Part shown: one piece after another, positions 1 to 10,872 of the stretch
Layout of the letters: every line of letters starts with the position of its first letter
Position numbering within the stretch: the first letter of the stretch is position 1
Source: Thozetella sp. PMI_491
Lineage: Eukaryota > Ascomycota > Sordariomycetes > Chaetosphaeriales > Chaetosphaeriaceae
Direction: 5' to 3'
Assembly (NCBI GenBank): GCA_021432635.1
Contig: MU270048.1
Span: 434,001-498,000, forward strand
Length of the DNA: 64,000 nt
Program-made: the position numbers and the translations under genes
The notes under the pieces: model-generated
What the model was told of the DNA's origin: nothing
Database searches by the model: none
The model's input: only the letters and a program-made list of their open reading frames with translations

Positions 1-543
1 TTGGCTGCTTTTGCTGGAGTGGTCGCTCTGACGTCGCAGCTTGATGTGCAGGCTTCTCCGGGATGGCTCGTTCTCTTTGGCCTGGGCAGAGTCGTTGCTG
101 TTGCTGCTTCCACGGCGTGACTCGGCCTTTTCTGAAGAATTTTTTGGTGTTTCGGCAAGCTGTGCCACTTGGCGTTGTTGTTCTTCACGCTGCTTGAGCT
201 CCTGGGCTAGGTGTTTCCACAAGGCAATGCCGATTTCTTCGTTGATGACAGGAACCCGCACGAGCTTCCTGCATGCTCGTGTGCCTTCGCGGTCCGGCAG
301 CCGGCCTAGCTCGTAGAGCTCGTCTAGAGGGATGGCGCACTCGATGGTCACCAAAGCCCAGTGCGCACCCCAGCGCTCCTTAACAAAGGCTTTGAGATGG
401 TCTTGGGCTTCCCAGATCGAGTTGCGGTAGGCAGTCTCGGCATCAATTGCAGCTTGCTGGGCTGCGAGAGCACTGTCTGCCTCGCGCTGGTGGCGGATCT
501 GACGCCACTTGGAGGGTGTGGCTAGCAGGTCGGTGAAAGTCAT
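1..543 (-). CDS. Hypothetical protein, 3' part missing (window edge)
   Basis: An ATG at 541-543 on the minus strand opens 181 codons with no stop before the window edge, so only the N-terminal part is visible. The start reads MTFTDLLATPSKWRQIRHQ. The first 110 residues look folded and helical (region with WEAQDHLKAFVKERW and a WALVTIECAIPLDELYELG stretch). From about residue 120 the chain becomes Gln/Glu-rich and then Ser/Asn/Arg-rich, which suggests disorder. Codon use is GC-ending like the real genes of the window. I do not recognise the family. Upstream, 3.6 kb is free of convincing genes. Whether an intron interrupts the frame further left cannot be seen. Confidence 0.55.
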   Translation of the reverse strand, partial: MTFTDLLATPSKWRQIRHQREADSALAAQQAAIDAETAYRNSIWEAQDHLKAFVKERWGAHWALVTIECAIPLDELYELGRLPDREGTRACRKLVRVPVINEEIGIALWKHLAQELKQREEQQRQVAQLAETPKNSSEKAESRRGSSNSNDSAQAKENEPSRRSLHIKLRRQSDHSSKSSQ

Positions 544-3500
544 GGCTGCTGGTGATGGAGACGAGAACTTTGCGGCTCTGGTGCCTGATACCGAGAGAAA
601 GCAAGCTAATAGCTTCCAAGAAGCATCACAGGGTGTTCAGGCTGGTGTACAACCAGCTTGGCTACTGTTTGGGTGACCGGGTGCGGCCGAGGTTTGAAGA
701 AGTTGGGAGGTATGAGAGGTATGGGAGTTCTCTTGTACTGGTATTAAGACGTACTTGCCAAAGCTTCTTGAACTTTGCTGGACAAAGTGAGGTGTTGGTG
801 GGTTGGTGACTTCCGCATTGGAAAGGCCTACTAGGGGATGGAATGGCTGGGATAAGCAAACAGCAGAATGTTCCGGAGATAAGTCGATGAAGGCATTCGG
901 AACAACGTCTGGTAGAACCAGAAGTGTATGCCAGGTAGCTTTGTGACGTGGGTGGGTGAACGGTCTAAGTTTGTGAGATACCCGAATAAGCTGTCCGCTC
1001 CTATTGTTGCGCGTCCTATTGGCACACCTGCCACTCAAGGGCCAACCAGTCACAGAACTCGAATCACAAACCGCAGCCGACACTTTGCATGCCATTCTCA
1101 GCAGACAGCCTCGCAGCTTCTCGCCCGTGCCTCTTGGGCTCTTTCTTTAACCTCCTCCTCCTGTTTCCTTGTTCTACGAGGCCTAGCTTCCAATCGGATG
1201 GCCCCCCCAAGGTGAACCAAAACAAACTTGCCTCTCTGCCTGCAGAGTACAAGTTGCTGGCACACAAGTGCTGACCGTCTTCTCAGTAGATGCTGTCCAA
1301 CACACCGATACTTCGTGACCGCCTCTTGAGTCGAGGGTTTTCATTGTTTGCTACCGCCTGCAGATGCCATCAAGTGGTCCCCGGCTGGGTAAGGGAAGAA
1401 AAGGGGGAGGCTCTTCAGCCTCCTTTCGCAAGAGGGCAACGAAGTACCGAATAAGGAGAAGCATAAGCCATCTCCAACGGCCCGATCCCTTAGAACGAGT
1501 CACCCTAGCGCTTCTTTGCGCAATGGGTTCACATGGCGGTCTCGGGGTTACCGCCTGTTGGCTCGACACCAACCAGCCACTTGTCTCCTGTTATCGTGGC
1601 TCTCTCCTCGTGGCTGGTACTGACTCGCCTAGTCGGACCGCACTTTTTGGTGTGATTCTCTTCTCGAGCGGTCCCGAGATTCGGTAAGTCGTATAACATC
1701 ACTCTATACTGGCGGTCAGTGTGGTTCACTGCTCGGCCGAGGAGCCGGTGACGGCTCGTGGGCGGCGGAGAGGAAATATCCTTTGTCAAATTCCGACCGC
1801 CTTCGCAACGTGTTTCGTGTTCAGAGGCAACGATACCGGGCTCGCCCCCGATTGGGAGACAAAGTGGCGGTTGTTAGCCCCGAGAGTCCGTCTTTCATCC
1901 TCGCAGACATACAGACGCATTGACGGAGACTGATGCAGGGCCTCGAGAGTCCAGCAGGTGGACTCAGGCATGTAGCACCAATGAGGTGCATTTATCTACA
2001 GCATGTGGGAATTTGTGAGTGTGAATAGGGCTTCGCAAGAGCCACGCCATTCGTCGGGGTCTAGAGCGCCATTATGGTTTGGTGGGCTCGGTCATCCCGT
2101 TCTGGATCGACATTTTAAACTATGCTTTCTCCGACGGAGCAAGGGCTAGAGGAGAAATATCATGCAGCGAAGCTTGGGTTAGATCGCTCCTACCATGTCT
2201 TCTTTTCTCCGGTTGTATTGATATGCCCCCTTTTCTACAAAGCCGCGCCGAGACGGCGGAGCGGCTAAGGGGACGCTAGGAGAGCGGTGATGAATGGGAC
2301 GACTCTGCATCAGGAAATTCCTTGACACGCCTCGAACAGCAATTCATCGAGGCGTGGCCGTGCTTTTGGCCTGTATTTCAATCGTGCCTTGGTCCATATT
2401 TAGTATCTTCACCGTGAGCTTTGTGGCGGACATCGCCAAACAGCGTGGGCGAAGAATCCGAATCACGGAGCAGGAAACTGCCACCCAAGCCCCCAGAACC
2501 TCGAACCTCCACAACACTCATACAATTCACCCCCTGTGTGATTATTAGCTTGGTACAAAACAGAGGCCAGCCAAGTATGAGGGCTTGAAAGCCATGAATC
2601 AGCCTTGTAGGCTTGTTCTCGGTCTTTTGGCTCCTCCCTGGCCCTTTGGCTCCCTGTTGGCCGTGTAAACTCCCCTGTATCTGGATCAAATACTTTGCAT
2701 ATGAAGACAGTGTCCATTTAATTCCACGCGAACAAAGAAACAAACAGGGGTTGTATTGTACTGTAGAGTGTTCTACTTTACCTTGCCCATACTTTATGTG
2801 GAGGCCCACCTACGGACTTCCGGTGATACCCGGAGCAGCTCCATCGATCCCTGTCGAGCAGCTTAGCACCAGGGGCTGCGAGACAGGAGGTTGTGGACAG
2901 CGAGGGACCTAATTGAAGACTCACTGGGCCGACAGGAGAGCCCGTCGGAACCTTTCCTCACCATCCACTGCTGAGAGAAGTACTTAGCTTCTATATCATA
3001 ACTGTGGCTGCACAAATGTTTGGAAGGTCTTGCTGGCAGTCCTCAACCCAGGCTAGGCTCTCGATTTAGACATCGCGTCTTCTGAGTGGCTAGAAGGGAA
3101 ATATAGGCGGTGATTCAATATCAAGGCATGCATTATCGTGCTGGCCGGTGGTGCCATATAAAATGTAGGTAGAATAGGACGGCTCTCCAGGACGATCCCG
3201 GCGCATCAGTGCCAGACGACGTGTGCGCCTGGCGCGAGCATTGAGAGGCCTGATTTGAAGAGGGCGAGAGGGTTCGAGTTCTCTGATGTCGAGGTGCTTT
3301 CCTCCCAGGCTACAAATTCGAATTTCGGCCGTGGCGAACTCTAATCCGGACAAGGCGTCACGATCCAAGCATTGAGCCAGTTCCTGTGCAGCTGACCACG
3401 CTTGGCTTGTTTTTTTGGACGACGTTCCATAGGTTGGATAGGTCCAAGGTGTGACGAAGGAGGGTGGGGAAGCCCGCCAGGCCCCCTGTGTGCCCCGCCA

Positions 3501-4142
3501 TCGTCGCGGGTCCCGGGCCTGCTGGCTGCCCGGAAAGTGCGATGGATGACCCTTTGGCGGGGCGTACTAGCCAGAACTTATGCGGGAAGCGCATGCGATT
3601 GGGTAACAAAAACGTCAGTGTGCTTGTCAAAGGACCCAACTGGGGAGCCGCCTACCGATTGGAAAACGCCCGACCAAGGACACACCAGACCTTATCAAAG
3701 GCCGGCCGACGATAGCCTTGAGAGCGCCTTCACCGACACTTTTTTCCGTCTCCATCGCAAGCCACGCTGGCATCCGTCCTCATCGCTCTACGAAGGCACT
3801 GGAACAGCAACAGGCGACGCACCCGTGGACGTCCCACTTGTGTGCAGATTCCTTCCGCAAATCGACACTCTTCGCATCCCCGACCAGGGGTTCCGAAACC
3901 TGGGCCAGACGACTTGGGTGTGTGGGGGGAGGGTCGAGACGCGGCGAGCCTTTGAAAGACACCTCTGGCGGCCGTCTCGTCCCACAAGGTAGACCGCAAC
4001 GTCCCCGACACCATTCGAACGATTCGGTGCCAAGCTCCAGCCCGACTACATCGCCGGACCTCCTCCTGGATCGCACAGAGTGACCGCCACTTGCCTCTTC
4101 GACCGCCGCCCCCGGGCCCGGTGCCTCATCGTCACCGTCTAG
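544..4142. other. Intergenic, no supportable gene
   Basis: Only short open frames occur, mostly without ATG or family resemblance. The longest plus-strand frame (3402-3992) has a random-looking Pro/Arg/Thr composition and ends just upstream of the next gene. The CT/CA-rich stretch 3990-4142 is plausibly promoter and leader of the 4143 gene. I see no tRNA, transposon or tandem repeat here. Confidence 0.5.
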
Positions 4143-5915
4143 ATGTGCAAAAAACCCCGGTGCACCTGCGCGAACATCACCCGAATGTCGTCCACCTCCT
4201 CCCTCAACGAGCCCCAACGGCCCCGGAAGCTCCGCCTGCTCGTGGCCGCCAATGGCCCCCGCGATGTGGCGTACGCCCAGGCTATCGCCGTACGCCTGTC
4301 CAAGGACGCCGGCATCACGACGCGCGCCATCGTCGACGACATGACGCACCGCCTGGCGCAGGAGATCGTGGTGCATCAGAACAGGGTCCTCAGGAAAGGG
4401 GGCACCGAGAGCGCCGCGGCTATTGACCAGTGCCAGCTCAATGGCTTTGAGCTGGTGGAATGGGCCGACCTACTAGTGTTAGCTCCGATCGATGCCGACA
4501 ACCTCGCCAAGATGATGAGTGGCATGACAGACACGTTGTTGCTCGAGGTGCTGCGCGGCTGGGATGCCTCGAAGCGGATCCTGCTCGTGCCCGGCATGAC
4601 AACACATATGTGGGAGAACCCGGTCACCAAGAAGCAGATGAGCAAGCTGCATAGGAAGTGGAACTGGATCCGCGTCATGCCGCCAATTCTATGGCACTAC
4701 GATGAGGCGAACAAGCGCGTGGTAGAGTGGGAGAGCTTCGCCGAAGTGCTGGCCATCATCAAGAACCACGCCGATCTCCTTTCGCTCGGCCACGATGTCG
4801 AGGTCGCTGTACAGCAGGGAACGACGAACCCATTGGCTCTCCCAACGAGAACACGGGGCACCCTGCCCCCGGAGATCTGGAGCATCATCTTCGAGTACAC
4901 CAACGACTGGGAGCTAGCCACTTCTCTGGGCATCTTCACCAACCTTGAGATGCCGACGACCATGGGCTGGCGCCTCGCGCCTAGAGACCCGAACGATCCG
5001 CTCCAGATCTTTATGCACGAGTTGGAGTGGACGCTCCTCACTGCAAACCCAGACGCCGTCTGCAACAAGCTGTCGCAGGCGCCGTCTACGTTCAACGACC
5101 TTTCCGCGCTGGCAGTCCACCTGATCTTCAAGTTCTCCTTGCGGCCGGTTCTGACCTACATCGAGGCTAACTGCCCGCACGTCTTCCGGTGCTTCGATGG
5201 CAAGACGATCCCTACCAAGGCGTCAGCTTTCTACGGCCGGACCGACATCCTCGACTGGTGGGCGCGCTCCCCTTCGTTCCTCGAGAAGCAGTATGACTCC
5301 GAGGCCCTAAATGGCGCCTCTGGGAAGGGTTTCATCCAAGTCCTCGACTGGTGGCGGCGCTCCGGTCTGCCCCTGAAATACACAGACTCGGCCTTGGAGC
5401 AGGCCAGCGCCAAGGGCCACCTCCACGTCCTGGAGTGGTGGCGGGAACTCTCGCTGCAAGACCCCGCCATCGACCTTAAGCCCGGACGGTCGTTTCTATT
5501 CGCAGCCCAGAACGGCCAGACAGCCGTCATTCGCTGGTGGGCCGAGTCAGGTATCCCCTTGGGTCACGAGGAGGGTGTTTGCAAGATGGCGAGCCGCTGG
5601 GGCCAGGTCGAGGTCCTCGAGCTGTGGCGCGAGCTGCGGGGCGATGACAAAATCCAGTTCGACGCGCAGATCTTGTTCGAGCCGACGCTGCACGGGCACA
5701 TCGATGTGCTGGAGTGGTGGCGCAAATATGCCCACGGAGAGCTGCCTGGCATGGCTGGCAAGCCAAGGAGAGAGGTCGAATACAAGACCATGGACATCGA
5801 AGAATCCTTGGACGATTCGTTAGGCGACCAGACGAAAGTCCGCAGGTGGTGGGCCGAGAATGGACTCAACCTAGGGTTAGGGACGAGCGAGTGGATGAAG
5901 GTCAAGTCTCTCTGA
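4143..5915 (+). CDS. Flavoprotein (PPC-decarboxylase-like) domain fused to F-box-like motif and ankyrin-like WW repeats
   Basis: A single-exon 590-residue frame with a stop codon immediately before the first ATG; a second in-frame ATG at 4185 (MSSTSSLNEP) is an alternative start. Residues about 28-185 resemble the HFCD flavoprotein fold of phosphopantothenoylcysteine decarboxylase/HAL3: WADLLVLAPIDADNLAKM (107-124), then PGMTTHMWENP (150-160). The catalytic positions of that family are not kept: the His before the ADxxxxAP segment aligns with Gly101, the Asn of the PxMNxxMW motif is Thr153, and I see no CGD-type substrate clamp. Residues 241-263 (LPPEIWSIIFEYTNDWELA) resemble an F-box core. 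From about 345 to 590 come six or seven ankyrin-like units, each opening V-L-x-W-W-R. An FMN-binding or ligand-sensing adaptor is inference; decarboxylase activity is unlikely. I am sure of the frame, fairly sure of the domains. Confidence 0.8.
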   Translation: MCKKPRCTCANITRMSSTSSLNEPQRPRKLRLLVAANGPRDVAYAQAIAVRLSKDAGITTRAIVDDMTHRLAQEIVVHQNRVLRKGGTESAAAIDQCQLNGFELVEWADLLVLAPIDADNLAKMMSGMTDTLLLEVLRGWDASKRILLVPGMTTHMWENPVTKKQMSKLHRKWNWIRVMPPILWHYDEANKRVVEWESFAEVLAIIKNHADLLSLGHDVEVAVQQGTTNPLALPTRTRGTLPPEIWSIIFEYTNDWELATSLGIFTNLEMPTTMGWRLAPRDPNDPLQIFMHELEWTLLTANPDAVCNKLSQAPSTFNDLSALAVHLIFKFSLRPVLTYIEANCPHVFRCFDGKTIPTKASAFYGRTDILDWWARSPSFLEKQYDSEALNGASGKGFIQVLDWWRRSGLPLKYTDSALEQASAKGHLHVLEWWRELSLQDPAIDLKPGRSFLFAAQNGQTAVIRWWAESGIPLGHEEGVCKMASRWGQVEVLELWRELRGDDKIQFDAQILFEPTLHGHIDVLEWWRKYAHGELPGMAGKPRREVEYKTMDIEESLDDSLGDQTKVRRWWAENGLNLGLGTSEWMKVKSL

Positions 5916-6178
5916 AGAACGAAGAGCAGGCCGATCATAACAATGTGTTTATAACGTGTTTCGAGCGGCGCCCTGGGGCCTGCGTCACTGTCTGGCGCCA
6001 TGGTGGAGGGAATACGAGGGTAACTAGGTGGTCATTACCACGGCGTCCGGATTAGAAAATGGCATTTACATAGTCACACTCAACGGGAGTTTTAGGCACA
6101 CGGTTGGGAGATGAAGAGCTTTTGTTAGCCACCTCCCCGGTGCCCCCCTGGGCCAAAAATGATATCAAGCTTTCGATT

Positions 6179-6836
6179 TTACTGGAACTTTGCTGGGTTA
6201 CTGGGTATCATCCTCCTCAGAATCTCAATTTGTCGTGCCTGTGCCTTGTGCCTAAGATCCACGACACCTCTCTTATCCATCCGTCGCATTCCGTTGGAGT
6301 AGACCACCGTGAAGTCGGGTATGACATCCCCTGGTGCTATTTCTGACCGGGGCGTGAGGGTGCAGTTCTGTAGCCTGGGTTAATATAAACTATCTGTAAA
6401 CAGCCAAGTCGTGAGGGGCTCAATGGAATTGCCGCCTACGCACCTTGCCTATCACAGCGCCTCTTCCAACCTTGGATCCTACGCCGATAACCGTGCCGTC
6501 ACCGATCACGGTGTCGCCGGCCTCGATGGCAGCCGCGACCTCGACCGTGACGTAGTCTCCCAGGGTAACACTATTCTCTGTGATGCGGCCTTCGGTGCCT
6601 ATGGCTCCAATCGTCGCCCTCTCATGCACGATGCATCGCCGCCCGATGGTGATTTTGCCCCCGAGCGAGTCAAGCTTCGCCCGAGGGTGGATCACGCTCT
6701 CAGTGCTGATGCTTATGGGGTTCGATCCGGTCAAGAGCGCCGAGTCCGCGATCGTGATGGACGAGGAGAACTGGACTGGCGGCTTCGGCCCGGCCTGGGA
6801 GATGGGCGGCACGATCGAGTGTCGTTTGGAAGACAT
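6179..6836 (-). CDS. Dynactin subunit 6 (p27)
   Basis: Pointed-end subunit of dynactin, the cargo adaptor complex of cytoplasmic dynein. Two exons on the minus strand: 6836-6444 and 6367-6179, with an intron at 6443-6368 (GTGCGT..CAG), giving 193 residues. The start MSSKRHSIVPPISQAGPKPP is typical of fungal p27. The middle shows the hexapeptide-repeat left-handed beta-helix pattern (VIHPRAKLDSLGGKITIG, RCIVHERATIGA, VTLGDYVTVE, IGDGTVIGVGSKVG). The spliced C-terminus contains APGDVIPDFTVVYSNGMRR and ends IEILRRMIPSNPAKFQ, a recognisable p27 tail; without splicing the frame would stop eight codons after the helix. An upstream non-ATG extension of the frame is ignored. It is divergent from nuo51 across 413 bp. 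Confidence 0.93.
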
Positions 6837-7249
6837 GGCGTGGTAATGTGTACTGGGTTGCCCCGGGTGTTGGATGACTGGGCACGCCGGGAAACTCCTG
6901 GTGGCCTTCTCCAACCCTCTCTGGAGGTATTTCGTCACATCAGACTGTGCGGATGGCGAACAGAAAGAATCCGGCTTCGAGGTCGTTCTGGTCGACGCGG
7001 CCCTGAGCTGCCATGCAAGTTAGACTGGAGGTCCAAAAAGTGGGTCTCCAAACACGCAAGAAAGAGCTCCCGAGCTTCTGTGCAGGTCCGCCCCACCACA
7101 GGATTGAGAGCCAATCATAACCTCGGTGATTGTGAACTCCAAAAGAAGCCGCTCAACATGACCGACTTCACCCTCGTCCCCACGAAACCTCAAATTCCCT
7201 GCCATTGGCATCCACCCGCTGCTCAATTGAGCACACCTCTCCCCTCATC
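6837..7249. promoter_or_regulatory. Shared divergent promoter of dynactin p27 and nuo51
   Basis: The 413 bp between the two ATGs contain no gene and must hold both promoters. An ATTGG/CCAAT-type element is visible near the nuo51 side (GCCAATCATAACC, about 7110). No TATA box stands out. Regulatory assignment is inference from gene orientation. Confidence 0.5.
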
Positions 7250-8931
7250 ATGCTGACCCGCAGTGCAGCGCCATCTCTGGCGCCTGCCAAGTCATTATCG
7301 CGCGCCGTCGTCGCCTCTTCATCCGTCAGTGCCGGTCAATCCCGAACCTTCGCGACCGTCCAGGACGGAAATGCCGCCCCGAAGCGCACGTATGGCGGCC
7401 TTAAGGACCAGGACCGCATCTTCCAGAACCTCTACGGCCGCTACCCGCCCGACCTGAAGCACGCCAAGAAGATGGGCGACTGGCACAAGACCAAGGAGAT
7501 CCTGCTTAAGGGCCACGACTGGATCATTGGTGAGATCAAGGCCTCAGGCCTGCGAGGGCGAGGAGGAGCTGGCTTTCCTTCCGGATTGAAATGGGTACGC
7601 TCTAGCCTCCATTCTTTTGCATTTCCTGTGCACCCGAGTGCTGCATTGCGTTTGTGTTCGATAGAGTCCTGATGCTAATGAAAAACGCCGCACGCAGTCG
7701 TTCATGAACTTCAAGGACTGGGACAAGGACACGAAGCCCCGTTACTTAGTCGTCAACGCCGACGAGGGTGAGCCGGGAACATGCAAGGATCGCGAGATTA
7801 TGCGCAAGGACCCCCACAAGCTCGTTGAGGGCTGTCTCGTCGCCGGTCGGGCCATGAACGCCACGGCTGCCTACATCTACATCCGTGGCGAGTTCATCCA
7901 CGAGGCCGCCGTCCTGCAGAACGCCATCAATGAGGCCTATGCGGATGGTCTCATCGGCAAGAACGCCTGCGGCTCCGGCTACGACTTTGATGTTTTCGTC
8001 CACCGCGGAGGTGGTGCCTACGTCTGCGGCGAGGAGACCAGCCTGATCGAGTCGCTCGAGGGCAAGGCCGGCAAGCCGCGCCTAAAGCCTCCGTTTCCGG
8101 CTGCTGTCGGTCTTTTCGGCTGCCCGTCGACCGTGGCCAACGTCGAGACCGTTGCCGTCGCGCCCACCATCTGCCGCCGCGGCGGCAACTGGTTCGCCGG
8201 CTTCGGCCGTGAGCGCAACCAGGGCACTAAGCTCTTCTGCATCAGCGGCCACGTCAACAACCCGGCTACCGTCGAGGAGGAGATGAGCATTCCCCTCCGC
8301 GAGCTGATCGATAAGCACTGCGGCGGTGTCCGCGGTGGCTGGGACAACCTCCTTGCCGTGATCCCCGGCGGCTCCTCGACCCCCATCCTCCCAAAGGCGA
8401 TTTGCGACGACCAGCTCATGGACTTCGACGCTCTCAAGGACAGCCAGTCGGGTCTCGGTACCGCTGCCGTCATTGTCATGGATAAGAGCACCGACGTCGT
8501 GCGCGCCATCTCCCGCCTCAGCCACTTCTACCGCCACGAGAGTTGCGGCCAGTGCACCCCCTGCCGTGAGGGCAGCAAGTGGACGGAGCAGATCATGAGC
8601 CGTTTCGAGAAGGGGCTCGGTCGCGAGCGTGAGATCGACATGCTTCAGGAGCTCACGAAGCAGGTCGAGGGCCACACCATTTGCGGTATGTTGCAGCCCC
8701 TCCCCTCCCCTCTCCTCCCCTCCCTCTCCAGTGTAGGATTCAGATGCTAACTCCACGACAGCTCTTGGCGAGGCCTTCGCTTGGCCCATCCAAGGTCTCA
8801 TCCGCCACTTCCGACCCGAGCTCGAGGCCCGCATGCAGAAATTCGCACAGGAGACGGGCGGTGCCGCTTTGGCGGGCGGCTGGGAGCACGACTCAGGAAA
8901 GAAGGGCAGGCTGGTGTCACCGGGAATGTAA
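7250..8931 (+). CDS. nuo51: NADH:ubiquinone oxidoreductase 51 kDa subunit (complex I, NDUFV1)
   Basis: The NADH-oxidising flavoprotein subunit at the tip of the complex I matrix arm; it binds FMN and cluster N3. Three exons: 7250-7594, 7698-8685, 8762-8931 (introns GTACGC..CAG and GTATGT..CAG), 500 residues, close to the usual 490-500. The N-terminus is an Arg/Ser/Ala-rich mitochondrial presequence (about residues 1-35). [10 protein letters not shown] (103-112) belongs to the FMN/NADH site, followed by [16 protein letters not shown] and [17 protein letters not shown]. The [4Fe-4S] ligands are Cys398, Cys401 and Cys404 ([12 protein letters not shown]) and Cys444 (GHTIC), with normal spacing. 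The last cysteine sits at the exon 2 end, and exon 3 continues [20 protein letters not shown] as expected. Nothing is missing. Confidence 0.97.
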
Positions 8932-9657
8932 GGGAGGGCTTGGGAGAGGGCGAAACGGGCTCGAGAGACAGCGGCGTCCCGCGACTGGAAAAGAACAGGC
9001 CATGATTCTATCTTTCCTGTACAATGTGCATAATCCCGCTAGACCGCCCACTTCGAGAAATGGGGCTGTATTGTATTTCCTTTTGTTCGTCAAGGAGGAC
9101 TGCTTGACGTCCCAAGCGATTCTGAGCCGCCATCGGCCTCTCCCACTGGCAGTAGCTCGCGTGTGAATCTGTTGTCGTCCATAGCGAACTCGGCGGCCCA
9201 AAACGCATCATATCCGACGATCATTAGCGCATCCATAATTGAGGGGCCTTGGGCCTGCAAAATCGTGCCACGAGGGGCGTTCCACCCCCGAGTCTTGGGG
9301 CAAATGCATTAGGGCCCAAGGTGGCGGTTCTCTTGGACTCGATACGACTCTCCATGTCTAGCATAAGCACAAAGAAACACAAGGGAAATCAGGGCAGAGC
9401 CCAACCATCCATAACCTCGGATCTCGCATAGACTCTTTCGTTTGTAGGTAGACCAATGAATAGTAAAAAGGAGACAGCGTGCTCTCCATGTTGACTGGCC
9501 ATCGGAAGCGACAGCCCGCAATTTTAGCCCCGAAGTGCTCCGACTTACGGAAGGTTCAGGGGCTGGCCCTTCTCCTTATCGCAGCGGGACTCTCTCACGC
9601 ATCAACAAAACCGCCTGATTCCATCGCTGAGGGTGGCGCGAGGACCACCAGTCCAAG
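8932..9657. other. Intergenic between nuo51 and pex11
   Basis: 3' UTR of nuo51 and promoter of pex11. No open frame of interest and no repeat seen. Confidence 0.5.
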
Positions 9658-10872
9658 ATGGCCTCTTATAGCACCTTGGAGGTTTTTACGCGATTTGGAA
9701 CCGACGCCTGTGAGTGGCCCCCTTTTTTTTCGTGAATTCGTGACAGTTTGTCTCTTCGGGGGCTTCGGCAGAGGTTCGCGACCGCTTAAATCAATGGACG
9801 TCCGACGCCGCACGGGCGACGGCTTGCTTGGTCTGTTGCGGACCGATTCGCCGGCTTTCATGTAAACAGTGGCATACAACCCCCCTCCCTAATTTTGCCC
9901 GTGTCGCCTATGTATTTCATAATCAGCGCACTCGGCTGACCTACTTCACTAGTTGGCCTCGAGCGCACCCTGCGCATGGTTCAGGCCTTCATCCAAATCC
10001 TCATCTCCTTCTCCTTCGTGCAGAATCTCTTCTTTGCGCTGGTGGCCTGGGCTAGCCCCCCTACTGCGTCGCATCTAGATCGCGTGGGCACAGTCTCGAT
10101 CCTCCGAGAACTGCGCTCCCGCGTCGCTGTTACAAGGCGTTTTTTCCGCTTCTTTCGCTTCCTGGACTCCTTCCAGGCGGCCTACAAGCTCCTCTACCCA
10201 GCACGGCCAGGTACCGGCGACAGCCGCGGCGCCGAACTATGGCTCGACGTCTCCGGCCGTTCCTTCAATGGCATGTATCTGCTGCTCGAGGCATCGACCT
10301 TAGCTGAGGCCCTAGCTGTCCCTGGCCTGTCCGTCTGGGGTCCGGAGCTCAGTCAGAAGATCAACGTCGAAGCCCAGCGCTTCTGGTTCTTCGCGCTCCT
10401 GTGCGGCATCGCGACCGGGCTGATCCGGCTCGTCAAGCTGCACGCATACGCCCCCGTGCCTGAAACTGGAGAAGGTTTCGGGGATGGACGCAAGCCGGGC
10501 GGGCAGGGCGAGCATGGTGGGGATGGCAAGGCACAAGCACGGGGCGACAGTGACAACGCGTTGGAGAAGGACCACAGCCACTTGAAACGCACCGCGAAGG
10601 CCCGCCGCGAGGAACGAGAGGCATTGCGGCGCGAGGCACGGTCCAAGTCCCGCCAGCTCTTGCGACGGTTAGTGGCTGACACGCTGGATCTCGCGATCCC
10701 TGGCGTCATCATCGGCTGGATCTCCCTAGAGCCGGGCACCGTGGGAGTTGTCCTAGCCATTACAACGTACCTAACGAGTCTGGATGTCTGGGAGCGCTGC
10801 AAGAAGGAGGTCATTGCAGCAAATTCGGCGGCGGTGGCGGCTGCACCAGCGCCACCGGCTTTGACCAAGTAA
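9658..10872 (+). CDS. pex11: PEX11-family peroxisomal membrane protein
   Basis: PEX11 proteins remodel and divide peroxisomal membranes. The open frame from 9976 lacks the family's N-terminus; I restore it with a short first exon 9658-9709 (ATG GCC TCT TAT ... GCC T, donor GTGAGT) joined to 9953-10872 after the branch point GGCTGAC and acceptor TAG. The joined start reads MASYSTLEVFTRFGTDAFGL followed by ERTLRMVQ, which matches the family pattern D-x-x-GLERTLR-x-x-Q. Total 323 residues. The conserved RRFFRFFRFLDSFQAAYKLL stretch follows at about 78-97, then QRFWFFALLCGIATGLIRL, a variable charged loop, and a hydrophobic C-terminal pair of helices (LDLAIPGVIIGWISL). The 243-nt intron is longer than others in the window. 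It is convergent with the membrane protein at 11936-12719. Confidence 0.88.

Noticed and set aside
3402-3992. Plus-strand frame of 196 codons before the flavoprotein fusion gene
   Set aside because: No domain-like pattern or intron signals linking it to the next gene; probably chance in GC-rich DNA.
3780-4376. Minus-strand frame of 198 codons overlapping the start of the flavoprotein fusion gene
   Set aside because: Runs antisense to a well-supported coding region and its promoter, with Gly/Arg-rich shadow composition.
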